Notes: generated by a model from the sequence alone, not told the origin. A DNA stretch of 64,000 nucleotides from Nitrospirales bacterium (GCA_020027535.1 JAHRAK010000135.1:1-64000), one strand, 5' to 3'; counted from the stretch's first letter, positions 26,199 to 37,070 are shown. Made by a program: numbers and translations.

Positions 26199-27806
26199 AT
26201 GTCCATGATGTCTAATCCACAATCGTCCCCGACCCCGGATCCTCGCTCGCTCCTGCTTTCGCCGGATTTGGCGCGTTCGGAAGTGGCACGGTTGTTGGCC
26301 CCGTACGGGTTCCAGGATTGGGAGCAAGCCGATGCCAACCTTCAGCTTATGGCCGGTGATCCGCGAAGCCGAAAACGGCTTGCCGTCGTTCTCCCTGACC
26401 TGTTGCATGCCGTTTCAGAAACGGCCGATCCTGACCAAGCCCTAAGTGAATGGGAACGATACCTTGATGCCGGCAATGCACGAGCCCAAACGTTCGGCTT
26501 TTTAGCGCAAGCGCCACAGGTCCTGCAATTGCTGTGCGTCCTGTTTGGAAACAGTCCCGCGATGGCGGAGACGCTCATTCGAGACCCCATGCTGATGTAT
26601 TGGATCGAGGAAGAGCATATCTTGAAATCCCGCCCCACTCCCAAACGTCTTCAGGCGTCGTTATCCGAAACCCTTGGTCTCATGGAAGGTTATGAATATA
26701 AGCTCGACGCGCTTCGACGCTTTCACCGCCGTGAAATGCTACGTATCGGCGCACGTGATCTCTTTCGTGTATCGTCGGTCAGGGAAACAACGCAATCTCT
26801 GTCCCGACTCGTGGATATGGTCATTCATGCCGCATATCAACTTGTGAACGAAAAACTTCGGAAAAAATACGGCATTTTTTGTGAGCAAAGTCCCGGATGG
26901 GTCAAGAGTGAAACGGGATTTGTGGTGTTGGGAATGGGGAAATTAGGTGGGTGCGAACTGAATTACAGCTCCGACGTCGATCTCATCTATTTGTATGCAT
27001 CGGCAAAAAAAGAGACCCACGTTGCAAAAGACCAGATCAGTCTTGACGTTTTTTTCCAATTGATTGCGAGGGAACTTACGCGGGTCCTGTCGATGGCCAC
27101 TTCAGAAGGATGTTTGTTTCGCGTGGATTTGCGATTGCGACCCGAGGGATCCGTCGGACCATTGGCGTGGTCGAACCGTGAAGCCGTGCAATACTATCAA
27201 ACGCGGGGGAGGACCTGGGAACGGCTGGCATTGCTAAGGGCTCGCCCCATAGCCGGCCAGCGCTCCTTGGGACAGGCCTTCCTCAGGAAAATCCGGCCTT
27301 TTGTCATAGGGCGAGAAAAACGGAACACCCAAAACGTCATCAACACGGTTCACAAGCTCAGGGCAGAGATTCATCAAAAAGTCCAGCGAAAAGGAGAGTA
27401 TGAGCGCAACGTCAAACTCAGCCCCGGAGGAATCCGCGACATTGAATTCATGATCCAGACACTTCAATTACTGCACGCTGCCACGCATCCGCAATTGCTT
27501 GAGTCGAATACGCCCACGAGTCTTCAACATCTTCGCACCCTCAAGCTTCTGCAAGACGATGATGGGCAATTTCTTGAAGAAGCCTATCTGTTTTTGCGTG
27601 ACGTCGAGCATAAATTGCAAATGGTTCACGAATTGCAAACCCATACCTTGCCTCGTGAATCTTCTGAATTGACCAAATGTGCGATTCGCATGGGTTACAG
27701 GGAACAACCTTCTTCTTCTGCGACAACAACATTTCTTGCCCGCTACGAATCAGTCAGGTCCAGGGTTCAAGCCGTCTACGAACGGATCTTGTCTTCGCCA
27801 AGTTGA
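26199..27806 (+). CDS. glnE: GlnE-like single-domain glutamine synthetase adenylyl-modifying enzyme
   Basis: A 535-residue protein equal to one half of the usual two-domain GlnE (about 950 residues). The nucleotidyltransferase motif is GMGKLGGCELNYSSDVDLIYLY with both catalytic aspartates, D259 and D261. RVDLRLRPEGSVGPL, GRTWERLALLRARPIAG and KLSPGGIRDIEFMIQ follow, then the C-terminal helical part. It looks most like the N-terminal half of E. coli GlnE, which removes AMP from glutamine synthetase; the direction of its reaction here is unproven. Residues 1-130 are a helical GlnE N-terminal region. It has no ACT domain. ATG codons at 26205 and 26208 are alternative starts. Confidence 0.82.
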   Translation: MSMMSNPQSSPTPDPRSLLLSPDLARSEVARLLAPYGFQDWEQADANLQLMAGDPRSRKRLAVVLPDLLHAVSETADPDQALSEWERYLDAGNARAQTFGFLAQAPQVLQLLCVLFGNSPAMAETLIRDPMLMYWIEEEHILKSRPTPKRLQASLSETLGLMEGYEYKLDALRRFHRREMLRIGARDLFRVSSVRETTQSLSRLVDMVIHAAYQLVNEKLRKKYGIFCEQSPGWVKSETGFVVLGMGKLGGCELNYSSDVDLIYLYASAKKETHVAKDQISLDVFFQLIARELTRVLSMATSEGCLFRVDLRLRPEGSVGPLAWSNREAVQYYQTRGRTWERLALLRARPIAGQRSLGQAFLRKIRPFVIGREKRNTQNVINTVHKLRAEIHQKVQRKGEYERNVKLSPGGIRDIEFMIQTLQLLHAATHPQLLESNTPTSLQHLRTLKLLQDDDGQFLEEAYLFLRDVEHKLQMVHELQTHTLPRESSELTKCAIRMGYREQPSSSATTTFLARYESVRSRVQAVYERILSSPS

Positions 27807-27942
27807 TCGTTCGAGAAACACAAGCGTTCCCAACTTCCTTTTCCCGACTTTTCACGTCGTACTCCTTGATTTTTAAGAGATGGTGGCTATCTGTGATACT
27901 CGACCATGCAATCAATGAATGAGGAAAGGGGATCCTGAAATT

Positions 27943-30537
27943 ATGGACATGAATCGTATGACGTTGAAAGTGCAGGAGGCCCTGCAAGCCGCGTCTGCCC
28001 TCGCCATGCACCGCAGTCACCAGGGCATCGACGTCGAGCACCTGCTGGCGGCATTACTGGACCAACCCGACGGGTCCGCCGGCCCGATCCTGGAACAGGC
28101 CGGGGTATCCAGCTCCGCGGCCAAAGCCAGGGCCGAGCAACGTCTGGCAAAAATTCCTCAGGTCCGCGGGTCGGGAGCGGCGCCGGGACAGCTTCACTTG
28201 ACCCAACGAACGGCCACGCTTCTTTCTCGCGCCGAGGACGAAAAACAGGCGTTGAAAGACGAATACATCAGTGTCGAGCATCTCTTGCTTGCCATGGCGG
28301 TCCATGAAGGCGTGTTAAAAGACCTGGGAGTGACACGCGATAAATTGTTGGCCGGGTTGCAACACATTCGCGGCAATCAACGCGTGACCAGCCAGGATCC
28401 CGAGGGAACGTTTCAAGCGCTGGAAAAGTATGGCCGGGATTTGACCGGGTTGGCCGGCCAGGGGAAATTGGACCCGGTTATCGGTCGTGATGAGGAAATC
28501 CGGCGGACGATTCAGATTTTATCCAGACGAACCAAGAATAACCCCGTTCTTATCGGTGAACCCGGAGTCGGGAAAACGGCCATTGTCGAGGGACTGGCCC
28601 AGCGGATTATCAAGGGGGACGTGCCTGAAGGATTGAAACGGAAACGCGTGGTCGTCCTGGACATGGGAGCATTGGTGGCAGGGGCCAAATTCCGGGGAGA
28701 GTTTGAGGAACGGTTGAAGGCCGTCTTAAAAGAAATTCAGTCGTCGCAGGGCGAGATCCTCCTTTTTATCGACGAGTTGCACACCGTCGTGGGCACGGGA
28801 GCGGCAGAAGGGGCCATGGACGCCGCCAACCTGCTCAAACCGATGCTTGCCAGGGGAGAACTCCACCTGATCGGGGCAACGACCTTGGATGAATATCGAA
28901 AGCATATTGAAAAAGATGCGGCTCTCGAGCGTCGTTTCCAACCCGTGCTCGTGGAACAACCATCGGTGGAAAACACGATTTCGATTCTGCGGGGGCTCAA
29001 GGAACGGTACGAGGTTCATCATGGGGTCCGCATCAAAGACGCGGCTTTGGTTGCGGCCGCACGGCTCTCTCATCGGTATATTGGCGACCGATTTCTTCCG
29101 GACAAGGCTATCGATCTTGTTGATGAATCCGCCGCGCGACTTCGTACGGAGATCGATAGCATGCCCGCCGAATTGGACGAGGTGTCCCGAAAGGTTCTGC
29201 AACTCGAAATTGAACGAGAAGCCCTCAAAAAGGAGGATGATCCTGGCAGTCAAGCGAGACTCAAAACGTTGGAAAATGAACTTGAGGACAAGCGTCGAGA
29301 ATGCACCGCATTGAAACAACAATGGGAAGCGGAAAAATCCGCCGTCGGGCGATTGCAGCAGATCCGGCAACAGCTTGAAGACTTGAAGCACCAGATTGAA
29401 AAAGCCGAACGCGAATACGATCTCAATCGCGTTGCGGAACTCCGCTATGGAACGATACCCCGGCTGGAAAGAGAGCTTCAGACTGAAGAAGCCCATCTTG
29501 ACCGACAAGAGGGGGAGTCACGTCTTCTGAAAGAGGAAGTCGATGAAGAAGATATTGCGGAAGTCGTCAGCCGTTGGACGGGCATTCCGATTAGCCGGCT
29601 TCTTCAGGGAGAAATGGAAAAACTTTTGCAATTGGGAGAACGACTTCATCAACGCGTTGTCGGCCAGGATGAAGGGGTTCGAGCCGTCGCCGATGCGGTT
29701 CTCCGGGCCCGATCAGGCATCAAGGACCCCAATCGACCGATCGGATCGTTTTTATTTCTTGGCCCGACCGGCGTCGGAAAAACCGAACTGGCTCGAGCTC
29801 TGGCGCATATCCTCTTTGATGACGAAGCCAACCTCATACGGATTGATCTGTCGGAATATATGGAAAAACATGCCGTGGCGCGACTCATCGGCGCCCCGCC
29901 GGGCTACGTTGGCTATGAAGAGGGCGGGCAATTGACCGAAGCTGTGAGGCACCGTCCTTTTTGCGTGATTCTGTTGGACGAGATCGAGAAAGCCCATCAT
30001 GACGTGTTCAATATTTTGTTGCAGGTGCTTGATGACGGCCGGTTGACCGATTCCCAAGGGCGGACCGTCGATTTCAAAAATACGGTATTGATTATGACGT
30101 CGAATGTCGGCAGTCAGGAAATTCTGGAGGCGCAACAGCGCGAACAAACTTATGAAGAATTGCAGACTCTTGTCTTGCATGAGGTCAAACACCATTTCCG
30201 TCCTGAATTTTTGAATCGCATCGATGAAACCGTCGTATTTCATCCACTCAGCACGGATGAAGTCGGTCTTATCGCGGAAATTCAACTGGTTCGCCTCAGA
30301 GTCAGACTGGAGGACCGGAGAATTCGCTTAGAGGTAACCGACGAGGCGTTGTCGAATTTGGGAATGCGAGGCTATAGTCCCACGTATGGTGCTCGGCCGT
30401 TGAAACGATTGATCCAACATGACGTGGAAACACCCTTGTCGAAGCTGCTGGTCAAAGGGGAACTGAAAGACGGTGACGCGGTGACGGTCGATTGCAAAGA
30501 CGGGCAGGTGGTTATCGTCCCCATGATTGGAGGATAG
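27943..30537 (+). CDS. clpB: ClpB disaggregase (Hsp100)
   Basis: An ATP-driven chaperone of 864 residues that rescues aggregated proteins with DnaK. Domains in order: Clp N-domain (about 1-145), AAA-1 with Walker A GEPGVGKT, the coiled-coil M-domain (about 400-520, rich in Glu/Lys/Gln), AAA-2 with Walker A GPTGVGKT, and a C-terminal D2-small domain. The M-domain marks it as ClpB rather than ClpA or ClpC. The ATG at 27943 has AAAGGGGA 10 bases upstream; an in-frame ATG at 27919 is less likely. No CIRCE or sigma-32 site was recognised in the 136-base gap upstream. Confidence 0.95.
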   Translation: MDMNRMTLKVQEALQAASALAMHRSHQGIDVEHLLAALLDQPDGSAGPILEQAGVSSSAAKARAEQRLAKIPQVRGSGAAPGQLHLTQRTATLLSRAEDEKQALKDEYISVEHLLLAMAVHEGVLKDLGVTRDKLLAGLQHIRGNQRVTSQDPEGTFQALEKYGRDLTGLAGQGKLDPVIGRDEEIRRTIQILSRRTKNNPVLIGEPGVGKTAIVEGLAQRIIKGDVPEGLKRKRVVVLDMGALVAGAKFRGEFEERLKAVLKEIQSSQGEILLFIDELHTVVGTGAAEGAMDAANLLKPMLARGELHLIGATTLDEYRKHIEKDAALERRFQPVLVEQPSVENTISILRGLKERYEVHHGVRIKDAALVAAARLSHRYIGDRFLPDKAIDLVDESAARLRTEIDSMPAELDEVSRKVLQLEIEREALKKEDDPGSQARLKTLENELEDKRRECTALKQQWEAEKSAVGRLQQIRQQLEDLKHQIEKAEREYDLNRVAELRYGTIPRLERELQTEEAHLDRQEGESRLLKEEVDEEDIAEVVSRWTGIPISRLLQGEMEKLLQLGERLHQRVVGQDEGVRAVADAVLRARSGIKDPNRPIGSFLFLGPTGVGKTELARALAHILFDDEANLIRIDLSEYMEKHAVARLIGAPPGYVGYEEGGQLTEAVRHRPFCVILLDEIEKAHHDVFNILLQVLDDGRLTDSQGRTVDFKNTVLIMTSNVGSQEILEAQQREQTYEELQTLVLHEVKHHFRPEFLNRIDETVVFHPLSTDEVGLIAEIQLVRLRVRLEDRRIRLEVTDEALSNLGMRGYSPTYGARPLKRLIQHDVETPLSKLLVKGELKDGDAVTVDCKDGQVVIVPMIGG

Positions 30538-30595
30538 GCGCGCCGTTACCCCAATCGGCCTCGGCTTTTTCACACACAAGCATTGGTGTTACTGC

Positions 30596-31321
30596 TTATT
30601 TGGTTGCCGTCATGATAATTTGACGAAGCCCTGATGAATGCTCATTCTTGACGGACTTGATCACAAGAATATCCACGGGCCGAACTTTTTTCCCGTAATA
30701 GGCTTCATTGGAATCATCGTCTGCATAGATAATCGATCCTTCCAATGAGATACCCGCATAGGCCCCTTTTGAACGCGAAAACGACAGAAAGTCGGCATTC
30801 AAATTTGCCGAAGTCGCGCCCTCGACTCCGGCTCCATAGGGTCCGACTGCAATGGAGGCATCCCCGCCGAGTTTAAAGGATGAGGAATAGAGCTTTTCGA
30901 CTGCCCCTTGGGTCATGGCCAGGATGATGACTTCCGAGGCTTCCCCACCGAATTGAAATCCAAAACTGAGTCCGCCCAATACGTAAAAAGCCGGTTCGCT
31001 CCACTTCCCCGTCTGTGTATCACGGGCGACCAGAACACCGCTTCCTCCATCCGCACCAAAGAAGAAGGCAGCCTTCAATTGTTGAGGAAAAATCAAGAGG
31101 GCTTTGGCGTCTTTGACGTGATCCTGAAACCAGGTAAAATTCGGATCGCCCATAAAACTTTCAATAGTGTGCGTGGCTTTTTCTACGAGTTGTTGCTCGT
31201 CCAGGCCGTTGGCCCAGGCAGGGGTCCAACAGAAGCAAATGAAAAGAAGTGTCGTCATCCACAAGAATAACGGTTTCTTTTTTGCGTGTCGTTGTATGTC
31301 GGACTGGGTTTTCTGTGTCAT
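30596..31321 (-). CDS. Exported SYLF/YSC84-domain lipid-binding protein
   Basis: A 241-residue protein with a signal peptide (hydrophobic stretch about 17-36, cleavage near AWA-NG). The mature part is a SYLF domain: AKALLIFPQQLKAAFFFGADGGSGVL, then GGLSFGFQFGGEASEVIILAMTQGAVEKL and a glycine-rich second half (GAGVEGATSANLNADFL). Known SYLF domains bind phosphoinositides or lipids; bacterial forms are periplasmic or outer-membrane associated with no settled role. The start at 31321 has GGAGGGAC upstream. Confidence 0.85.
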   Translation of the reverse strand: MTQKTQSDIQRHAKKKPLFLWMTTLLFICFCWTPAWANGLDEQQLVEKATHTIESFMGDPNFTWFQDHVKDAKALLIFPQQLKAAFFFGADGGSGVLVARDTQTGKWSEPAFYVLGGLSFGFQFGGEASEVIILAMTQGAVEKLYSSSFKLGGDASIAVGPYGAGVEGATSANLNADFLSFSRSKGAYAGISLEGSIIYADDDSNEAYYGKKVRPVDILVIKSVKNEHSSGLRQIIMTATK

Positions 31322-31521
31322 GGATTGTCCCTCCGTGAACCCATAATGAAATGAACGATATAATCTATTGTCCCGCATTTTCGAAAAAAAGCAAGAAAGA
31401 TCCATCAGCCTGTGGTCAAATGAATGTCCCGGGCTTTATGAACGAAAGGAGTCTTACAAAACACGCCACAACCCAAAAAGTTGGCAAAGGCACGTCTTTA
31501 TGAACCGGAATGCAAGCAGGC

Positions 31522-31944
31522 TCATTCCCCCATGACTTGTACGACAATCTCTCGAGAGCGTGCCCGTGTATCGAAATCGAGAATGACGATTTCCTGCCAC
31601 GTCCCTAAAAGCAATTGGTGGTCGGCAAAAGGAATAGTGAGGGATGGCCCTTGGATTTGGCCTCGCAGATGACTGTGCCCGTTGTTTTCCCCGGGATTCC
31701 TGGTGTTATGCTGCCAGGTGGAGTCTGCGGGAACCAGACTGTCCCAGACGGTTTTGGTGTCGGCGCGCAAGCCGGGTTCATCCTCGATGATCAGAACCGA
31801 GGCGGTGGTATGTTTCACGAATATGGTGACAATGCCGGCTTGCATGGGCGTGGAGGCAAGAAATTGACGAACGGGCTCGGAGATGTTTTCAATCTGCGAG
31901 TGGCCTTGCATCGTGACTGAAAAGTTGTGCGTCATGACGGGCAT
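31522..31944 (-). CDS. YjbQ/UPF0047 family protein
   Basis: A 140-residue protein of the UPF0047 family. Family marks visible are HTTASVLIIEDEP near 45, a NTRNPGENNGHSHLRG segment near 80-95 with the conserved histidines, and GTWQEIVILDFD near the C-terminus. Members show weak thiamine-phosphate synthase activity in E. coli, but the physiological role is open. It lies 10 bases downstream of the HD-domain gene on the same strand, so it is probably in the same transcript. An ATG three codons in is a possible start. Confidence 0.88.
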   Translation of the reverse strand: MPVMTHNFSVTMQGHSQIENISEPVRQFLASTPMQAGIVTIFVKHTTASVLIIEDEPGLRADTKTVWDSLVPADSTWQHNTRNPGENNGHSHLRGQIQGPSLTIPFADHQLLLGTWQEIVILDFDTRARSREIVVQVMGE

Positions 31945-31954
31945 TGGATTTTAC

Positions 31955-32842
31955 CTATTGGAGGGATCGAAGAAATTGTTGTTCTCGTCGCGATAATATC
32001 CCGCCTCGGGCTGCTTTGAGAATGGGGTCGAAGAGCCCGGAGGCTGTTAATTGCCGAACGGCTTTGACCACCTTTGCGCGTAATCGGCCTTGCCGTTTTA
32101 ATGAGTCAAGGTAGCGAAAGGCCTCACGAAAGCTTTCTTTGGAGCGAACGTAGTAGTCTGTTCCTCGCCGGCGATTGCTGTAGGCTTCCAACTGTTCGCA
32201 AGCGACAAGAATTTCCCCGAGTTCCCTGACCCATTCCGGAGATTTTGCCAGTTTTTCAGGGTAATAATAATACAACGTCACCTGCTCCATCCACGGCAAC
32301 CAACGAATTCCCAGGCTTTCCAACAGGGGTTTGACCCTTTTGAGTTGCCGGCGATGGCGACGTGCAAATCCCAAACGCATTTCGACTTGCTCGCATGCCC
32401 ACTCCGTGAGCGGCAATCCTTCTTCGGCCAATGACTGTCCATACGTCTTTACAAACGTTTCGGTCTCTCTGCCATAACTCGAATGGGGGTGTCGCGACCG
32501 CCATTCGGCGGGTCTCGTCGGAATATTCCGGCTACGTGCCCAGGACCATATTTTGCCGAAAAGCCGGCGGTCAAGCCCGGCTCTTCCCAAATCATGAAGC
32601 AGACAGGCGATTTGAAATTGACGGACTCGTGAGTGTTCATACGAGAGGTGTTGGGCAACAACCGCACACATCTTCGCCGTTCGAAAGGCATGTGCCTTGT
32701 CATATCCTCTGATAATGGCATGAGATTTAAGCGGGTGAGGGTAGTCATAACATTTCAGCAGCGTACCGGCTAAGGATGGCGACACGAGAAGATACGTGTA
32801 TGAAGATTGCAAGGCAGACGTGGTTCGAGAAGTCGATCTCAT
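31955..32842 (-). CDS. HD-domain phosphohydrolase-like protein
   Basis: A 295-residue protein. An HD domain is marked by H51 in DKAHAFRTAKM and H83-D84 in CLLHDLG. The second half is strongly helical and basic, without a domain I recognise. HD proteins are metal-dependent phosphohydrolases acting on nucleotides or cyclic dinucleotides; the GYP signature of cyclic-di-GMP phosphodiesterases is not seen. The substrate is unknown. It is probably cotranscribed with the UPF0047 gene. Confidence 0.7.
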   Translation of the reverse strand: MRSTSRTTSALQSSYTYLLVSPSLAGTLLKCYDYPHPLKSHAIIRGYDKAHAFRTAKMCAVVAQHLSYEHSRVRQFQIACLLHDLGRAGLDRRLFGKIWSWARSRNIPTRPAEWRSRHPHSSYGRETETFVKTYGQSLAEEGLPLTEWACEQVEMRLGFARRHRRQLKRVKPLLESLGIRWLPWMEQVTLYYYYPEKLAKSPEWVRELGEILVACEQLEAYSNRRRGTDYYVRSKESFREAFRYLDSLKRQGRLRAKVVKAVRQLTASGLFDPILKAARGGILSRREQQFLRSLQ

Positions 32843-33030
32843 GGCCCGTGAACTGCCGATAGAATAACGAGTGAACTTTCGTTAGAATGGGGAAGGACCA
32901 TAACGGTGAAATCCTCAGACTGTCAAGAAAACGCTGAGGTGACGCTGTGTAAACCAACGCGGCATCTTTGCGAAAACGCCGATTGGTTCGCCCCCTGAAA
33001 TCCGTGACCGTCAAAGTCAAGCATAAACAA

Positions 33031-36000
33031 ATGCCTTCCAAGCGCAAGCGTCTGATTTCCAGCCTGTTTCTCGTCATCATTCTCTGTGTCGTGGGTGTCG
33101 TGTACGTTGCGACGTTCCACATGGAGGACTTGCAACGAATGGTTCGAGAGCTCGTAGTAAGATCCTTTGGCGAACACGTCGTCGTTGAACACATGCAAGT
33201 AAGCTTTTTCCCGTATCCCCAGTTGGAACTGACGGGTATCAGTATCAATGATCCCAAACAGGGCACCCCGATTTTTCGGGCCTCTCATATTCAACTGGAT
33301 TTAAGTTTTTTGTCACTGATGCAGGATACGTTCATGCCGAATGCATTGATGATCGAAAATGCCTTTCTTGATCTTAAACGAAATGAAAAAGGGCAATGGA
33401 ACTACCGGAACATTCTTCAACAGGAAACAACCGATCAGGTGGGGATAGGGACTTGGCTCTCGGGGCGTTCATTAAAATTAACCAACGGATCAGTCCATCT
33501 GGAGGATCGATACCGCCGCGAATCCGCGTTCATCGTCCATGCGGAAGAAGTGGAATTGCAAGTGGAGCAACTCGTGCTGGATGGTCCCACGGAAGTGTTT
33601 CTTTCCGCACGATTGTCCGAATGGGACGCGGGATCCGTCATCTCTTCCTACGGGACCCTCCAGCATATCGGCGGGTTTCTCGGAGTCGGATCAACGGCAC
33701 GGCATAACGCTTCTCCTCAATTCGATCTCCACACCCGCATAGACCTTGATCGGAAAACGCTTCTACAACTGGCCGATCTTTTTGAAGTACGTGGGGTGCC
33801 GGCCGGGTTCCAAGGTCGAACCAAGGCCCAAGGGCATATCCATTTTGCTCCGGGCCGTGAGGGATATGATTTGGTCTTGTCCGATCTTGTGGTTCTGACG
33901 GACAGCATTGACCTCAATGCAGAAGTGAGCGTGACGGGTTTATTGCGGCCTGAGCCTCCAATGTTCTCCGGTCAATGGACGAGTGGCCCCGTGGCTATTC
34001 AGCATCTACCACATTTGCTTCCGGCAGAACTTGTCCCCTCAGAACTCTATGATGCCATTCATCGTCAAACCATCAGTGGAAAAGTACAGGCAATTTCAGC
34101 AACGTTTACCGGTTCTGCCCGTCCGGAAGTCGGGTATTCTCTAACGGGAAAGTTTCAATTTTCGGAAGGAAGAGTGAGCTTGGGACCTGAGCGGGGAGCA
34201 ATCGAGGGAATCACATGTGCCATTCACATCCAGCCCGATGAGATTCAACTGTCTGACTTTTATGGCCAATATGAGGAAATTCCCGTGACTCAAGGCGACG
34301 GAACGATTGTTTTTACCGAACAGGGGCCATGGCTAACAACGGAATTCGGTGGAAAGGTGCCCTCAAAAAGATTCGTCGGTCTCATGCAAACCGTACTTGC
34401 ATTGGACACGTCACAGCACCCGATACAGTCCTTGCAAGGCAAGGCGGGGAGTGGATTGCTGACTCTACGATTTGCGGGGCCCCTCAAGGATCCTCAAGCC
34501 ATAACGTTTCAAGGTGCCGAGTATCGTCCTGAACGTATCGCCGTACAACTTCCCGGATTACGGGCCCCTCTTACCCAAGTCGAGGGAACGCTTGTATTTT
34601 CCAAAAAGCATCTTCGCTTTGAGAATGTCATGGGGCTCTACGGACAAAGCAATTTTCAAATCGAAGGAAAGATGAAATTTGAAGAACAACTCTCCCTTGA
34701 GGACGTGAGAATTCAGGGTCGTTTCAGTGACAACGATTTATTGAATCTTTTTCCCGGCCCAACCCTTTCAGCGCAAAAGTTTATTTCGGGCAAGACGGAT
34801 TACCTCGTCATAGTCAACGGCAAACTGCAAAATCCTATCATGCGAGGAAGAGTGACACTCCAAGGATTGGAAATTCTTCTGCCGGGGATCCTCTACAAAC
34901 CCCAAACCCTTGCCGGCAGTCTGGATTTTCACGTTCAGGTGGGCAAAAACCATCGCTTCACGTTTGAGCGCATGATCCTGACCCTTCCCTCTGTCCGCTT
35001 CGCGGGGCAGGGAGAGTTTCAATACGATCAAACGTTGACCTTCAATGCTTCGCTGAAGGCTGAACCGATACGCTTCGAGTTGTTGCCGCCGGAGCTTGAA
35101 TTATTTGATAAAACGATTTCTTCCGGAACCCTGGAAGGGTTGGTCAATCTTCGAGGAGCGGGGAGTGATTGGAGGTCATGGAACAAGTCAGGATGGGTAG
35201 CGTTAACGAATGGAGTCGTCGAAGTCGAAGGGATAAGGTCACCGATTTCGCAGGTGGTGCTTCAAGTGAAACTGGATGGACATACCGCTGAGCTGAAGCA
35301 GCTTCGATGGAATTTGGAGGAAAGCCAAGCTCAAGTCACGGGAATCATCCGCACGTGGGACAGGAAACCGAAAATGAACCTGGCACTGACTGCGCCCCAA
35401 TTCAATATCGATCTTCTGCTACCAAAAGAACAACAATCTCCTCTTCGAGAGTTTTTGAAAAAAATCGCCAACACAGTCAAAGTCGTAGGCGCCCTGCGAT
35501 TCGATCGTGCGTCGTACAAAAACTTGCATTTTCGGAAATTAACCGGCCAATTGCGGATAGAGAACGGTAGAATTCGCGTCGATCGCATTCGGGGGAAAGC
35601 CGACAACGGGACCATTCAAGGACGACTTTTAGTCCATCTGCCCGTTCAACAGCCTGCCATGATGAAAACGTGGTTTAAGGCACACTCGATTCCCCTGTTA
35701 GCCTTGGAACGAACCTTTTTTGATGAGAAAACGCTCGACAAACGATTGATGACGGGCCTGCTGTCCGCGGAAGGCACACTTCAAGGAGATGGCAAGAATC
35801 CTCTCGGCGTGCTTCCGACTCTCAAGGGAACACTGAAACTCTCAATCGTAGATGGCAGGATCAAAAGAGGTATCGTGATTCCAAAAATATTGGCCTTCAT
35901 GAACCTGCCGAGCATGTTGCAGGGGACGGTTGACCTTGAGAAAGACGGCTATCCCTTTGACCGACAAGCCGGAACCTTTGCCATAGCCGATGGCCGAGTT

Positions 36001-36417
36001 GTCTCAAAAGACATTGTCATGGATGGACCGATTCTGAAGATGACGGCCGCGGGGCAGTACGACCTGGTGAACGATAAGTTGGACGTCGTGACCGCGGCCA
36101 GCCCCTTAGGCCCGTATTTTGAGCTTCTTCAACAAATTCCGTTATTGCATCTGTTACTTGACGGAGAAGAACGGGGAGTCGACTTGGCCATGTTTTCAGT
36201 CAAAGGCTCGCTTCATGCTCCGGCGATCGAGCCGATGGCTGTGGAATCCGTGGCGTTCGGAATAACGGGATTTGCCAAATTGGCCCTGACGATTTTGAAA
36301 AATACGCTCACTTTGCCACAAAAAATATTGTTCCCTGAAGACAATAAAGAACCCGGTTCCCAATTGAATGATCCCAAAGAGCAAAAGTCTGAGGATACGG
36401 ACATGGAAAGTTATTGA
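33031..36417 (+). CDS. AsmA-family envelope protein
   Basis: A very long protein (1128 residues from this ATG) with one N-terminal membrane anchor (LISSLFLVIILCVVGVVYVATF) and an extended, mostly beta-structured body. AsmA-like marks are VEHMQVSFFPYPQLELTGISI near the N-terminus and the C-terminal AsmA-2-like region, about 950-1080. Large AsmA/TamB-type proteins form bridge-like grooves that move phospholipids between inner and outer membranes. The window offers two starts: this ATG and a TTG 63 bases upstream; neither has a good ribosome site. The C-terminal 30 residues are charged and Gly/Asp/Glu-rich. Confidence 0.8.
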   Translation: MPSKRKRLISSLFLVIILCVVGVVYVATFHMEDLQRMVRELVVRSFGEHVVVEHMQVSFFPYPQLELTGISINDPKQGTPIFRASHIQLDLSFLSLMQDTFMPNALMIENAFLDLKRNEKGQWNYRNILQQETTDQVGIGTWLSGRSLKLTNGSVHLEDRYRRESAFIVHAEEVELQVEQLVLDGPTEVFLSARLSEWDAGSVISSYGTLQHIGGFLGVGSTARHNASPQFDLHTRIDLDRKTLLQLADLFEVRGVPAGFQGRTKAQGHIHFAPGREGYDLVLSDLVVLTDSIDLNAEVSVTGLLRPEPPMFSGQWTSGPVAIQHLPHLLPAELVPSELYDAIHRQTISGKVQAISATFTGSARPEVGYSLTGKFQFSEGRVSLGPERGAIEGITCAIHIQPDEIQLSDFYGQYEEIPVTQGDGTIVFTEQGPWLTTEFGGKVPSKRFVGLMQTVLALDTSQHPIQSLQGKAGSGLLTLRFAGPLKDPQAITFQGAEYRPERIAVQLPGLRAPLTQVEGTLVFSKKHLRFENVMGLYGQSNFQIEGKMKFEEQLSLEDVRIQGRFSDNDLLNLFPGPTLSAQKFISGKTDYLVIVNGKLQNPIMRGRVTLQGLEILLPGILYKPQTLAGSLDFHVQVGKNHRFTFERMILTLPSVRFAGQGEFQYDQTLTFNASLKAEPIRFELLPPELELFDKTISSGTLEGLVNLRGAGSDWRSWNKSGWVALTNGVVEVEGIRSPISQVVLQVKLDGHTAELKQLRWNLEESQAQVTGIIRTWDRKPKMNLALTAPQFNIDLLLPKEQQSPLREFLKKIANTVKVVGALRFDRASYKNLHFRKLTGQLRIENGRIRVDRIRGKADNGTIQGRLLVHLPVQQPAMMKTWFKAHSIPLLALERTFFDEKTLDKRLMTGLLSAEGTLQGDGKNPLGVLPTLKGTLKLSIVDGRIKRGIVIPKILAFMNLPSMLQGTVDLEKDGYPFDRQAGTFAIADGRVVSKDIVMDGPILKMTAAGQYDLVNDKLDVVTAASPLGPYFELLQQIPLLHLLLDGEERGVDLAMFSVKGSLHAPAIEPMAVESVAFGITGFAKLALTILKNTLTLPQKILFPEDNKEPGSQLNDPKEQKSEDTDMESY

Positions 36418-36541
36418 ACGTTTCTCGTCACAGGGCCTTCCGGTCCTTCAGCAACGGACTGTCCACCATTGTCCCGTCTCCTCTCTCCCCAAAAGGCTGA
36501 AAAGCAGAAGGGCCTCTCTCTGATTTCCATTGGCAGATGAT

Positions 36542-36985
36542 ATGGGGAAAGCATACCGGTTTCGCGACGAGATCGTCCTGGGCGACCTTGCTTTTGAAGC
36601 CACCGGTGATTCGGTGTCCGAGTTGTTTGCGGCTGCGGCATTGGCCGTGATCGAAGCAATGGTGGATCCCCTGAGCGTGGAGACGAGTTGGACGCAAGAG
36701 GTTCGGCTTTCCGAAGCTGAAATAGCAGATTTGCTTTTCGAATGGTTGAACGCCATTGTGTTTATCAAGGATACGGAAGGGGTGGTGTTTCATGACGTCC
36801 GGGCAACGGTGATCCGTGATTCAGAGAAGAACCCGTGGCATCTTGAGGCCGTACTTATCGGTGACCGGGTTGATGCCACCCGACAGGATTTACGAACCGA
36901 CGTCAAGGCGGTGACCAAACATTTGTATGAAGTCAGACAACAAGAAGAAGGGGCCTGGTATGCTCACGTGGTTCTAGACGTGTAA
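36542..36985 (+). CDS. Archease
   Basis: A 147-residue archease, the small activator that lets RtcB RNA ligase complete its guanylylation and turnover. The family N-terminus is present (GLDHTADI-like region replaced by RDEIVLGDLAFEATGDSVSELFAAAALAV), followed by LLFEWLNAIVFIKDT and the DVKAVTKHLYEV block. A Leu/Val/Ile-rich core and conserved acidic residues fit the fold. It lies 85 bases upstream of rtcB. An upstream TTG in frame is a less likely start. Confidence 0.8.
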   Translation: MGKAYRFRDEIVLGDLAFEATGDSVSELFAAAALAVIEAMVDPLSVETSWTQEVRLSEAEIADLLFEWLNAIVFIKDTEGVVFHDVRATVIRDSEKNPWHLEAVLIGDRVDATRQDLRTDVKAVTKHLYEVRQQEEGAWYAHVVLDV

Positions 36986-37070
36986 CACGATTCAATGAAT
37001 TTGCCAGACTCGACTTTTGCATGAATAGCTTGAACGGCAACCGAAAATACTTATTGAGGTTTTGCGTTTC

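Noticed and set aside
28726-29508. Minus-strand open frame of 260 residues opposite clpB
   Set aside because: It lies over the ClpB AAA-1 and M-domain; long antisense frames are common opposite this codon usage.
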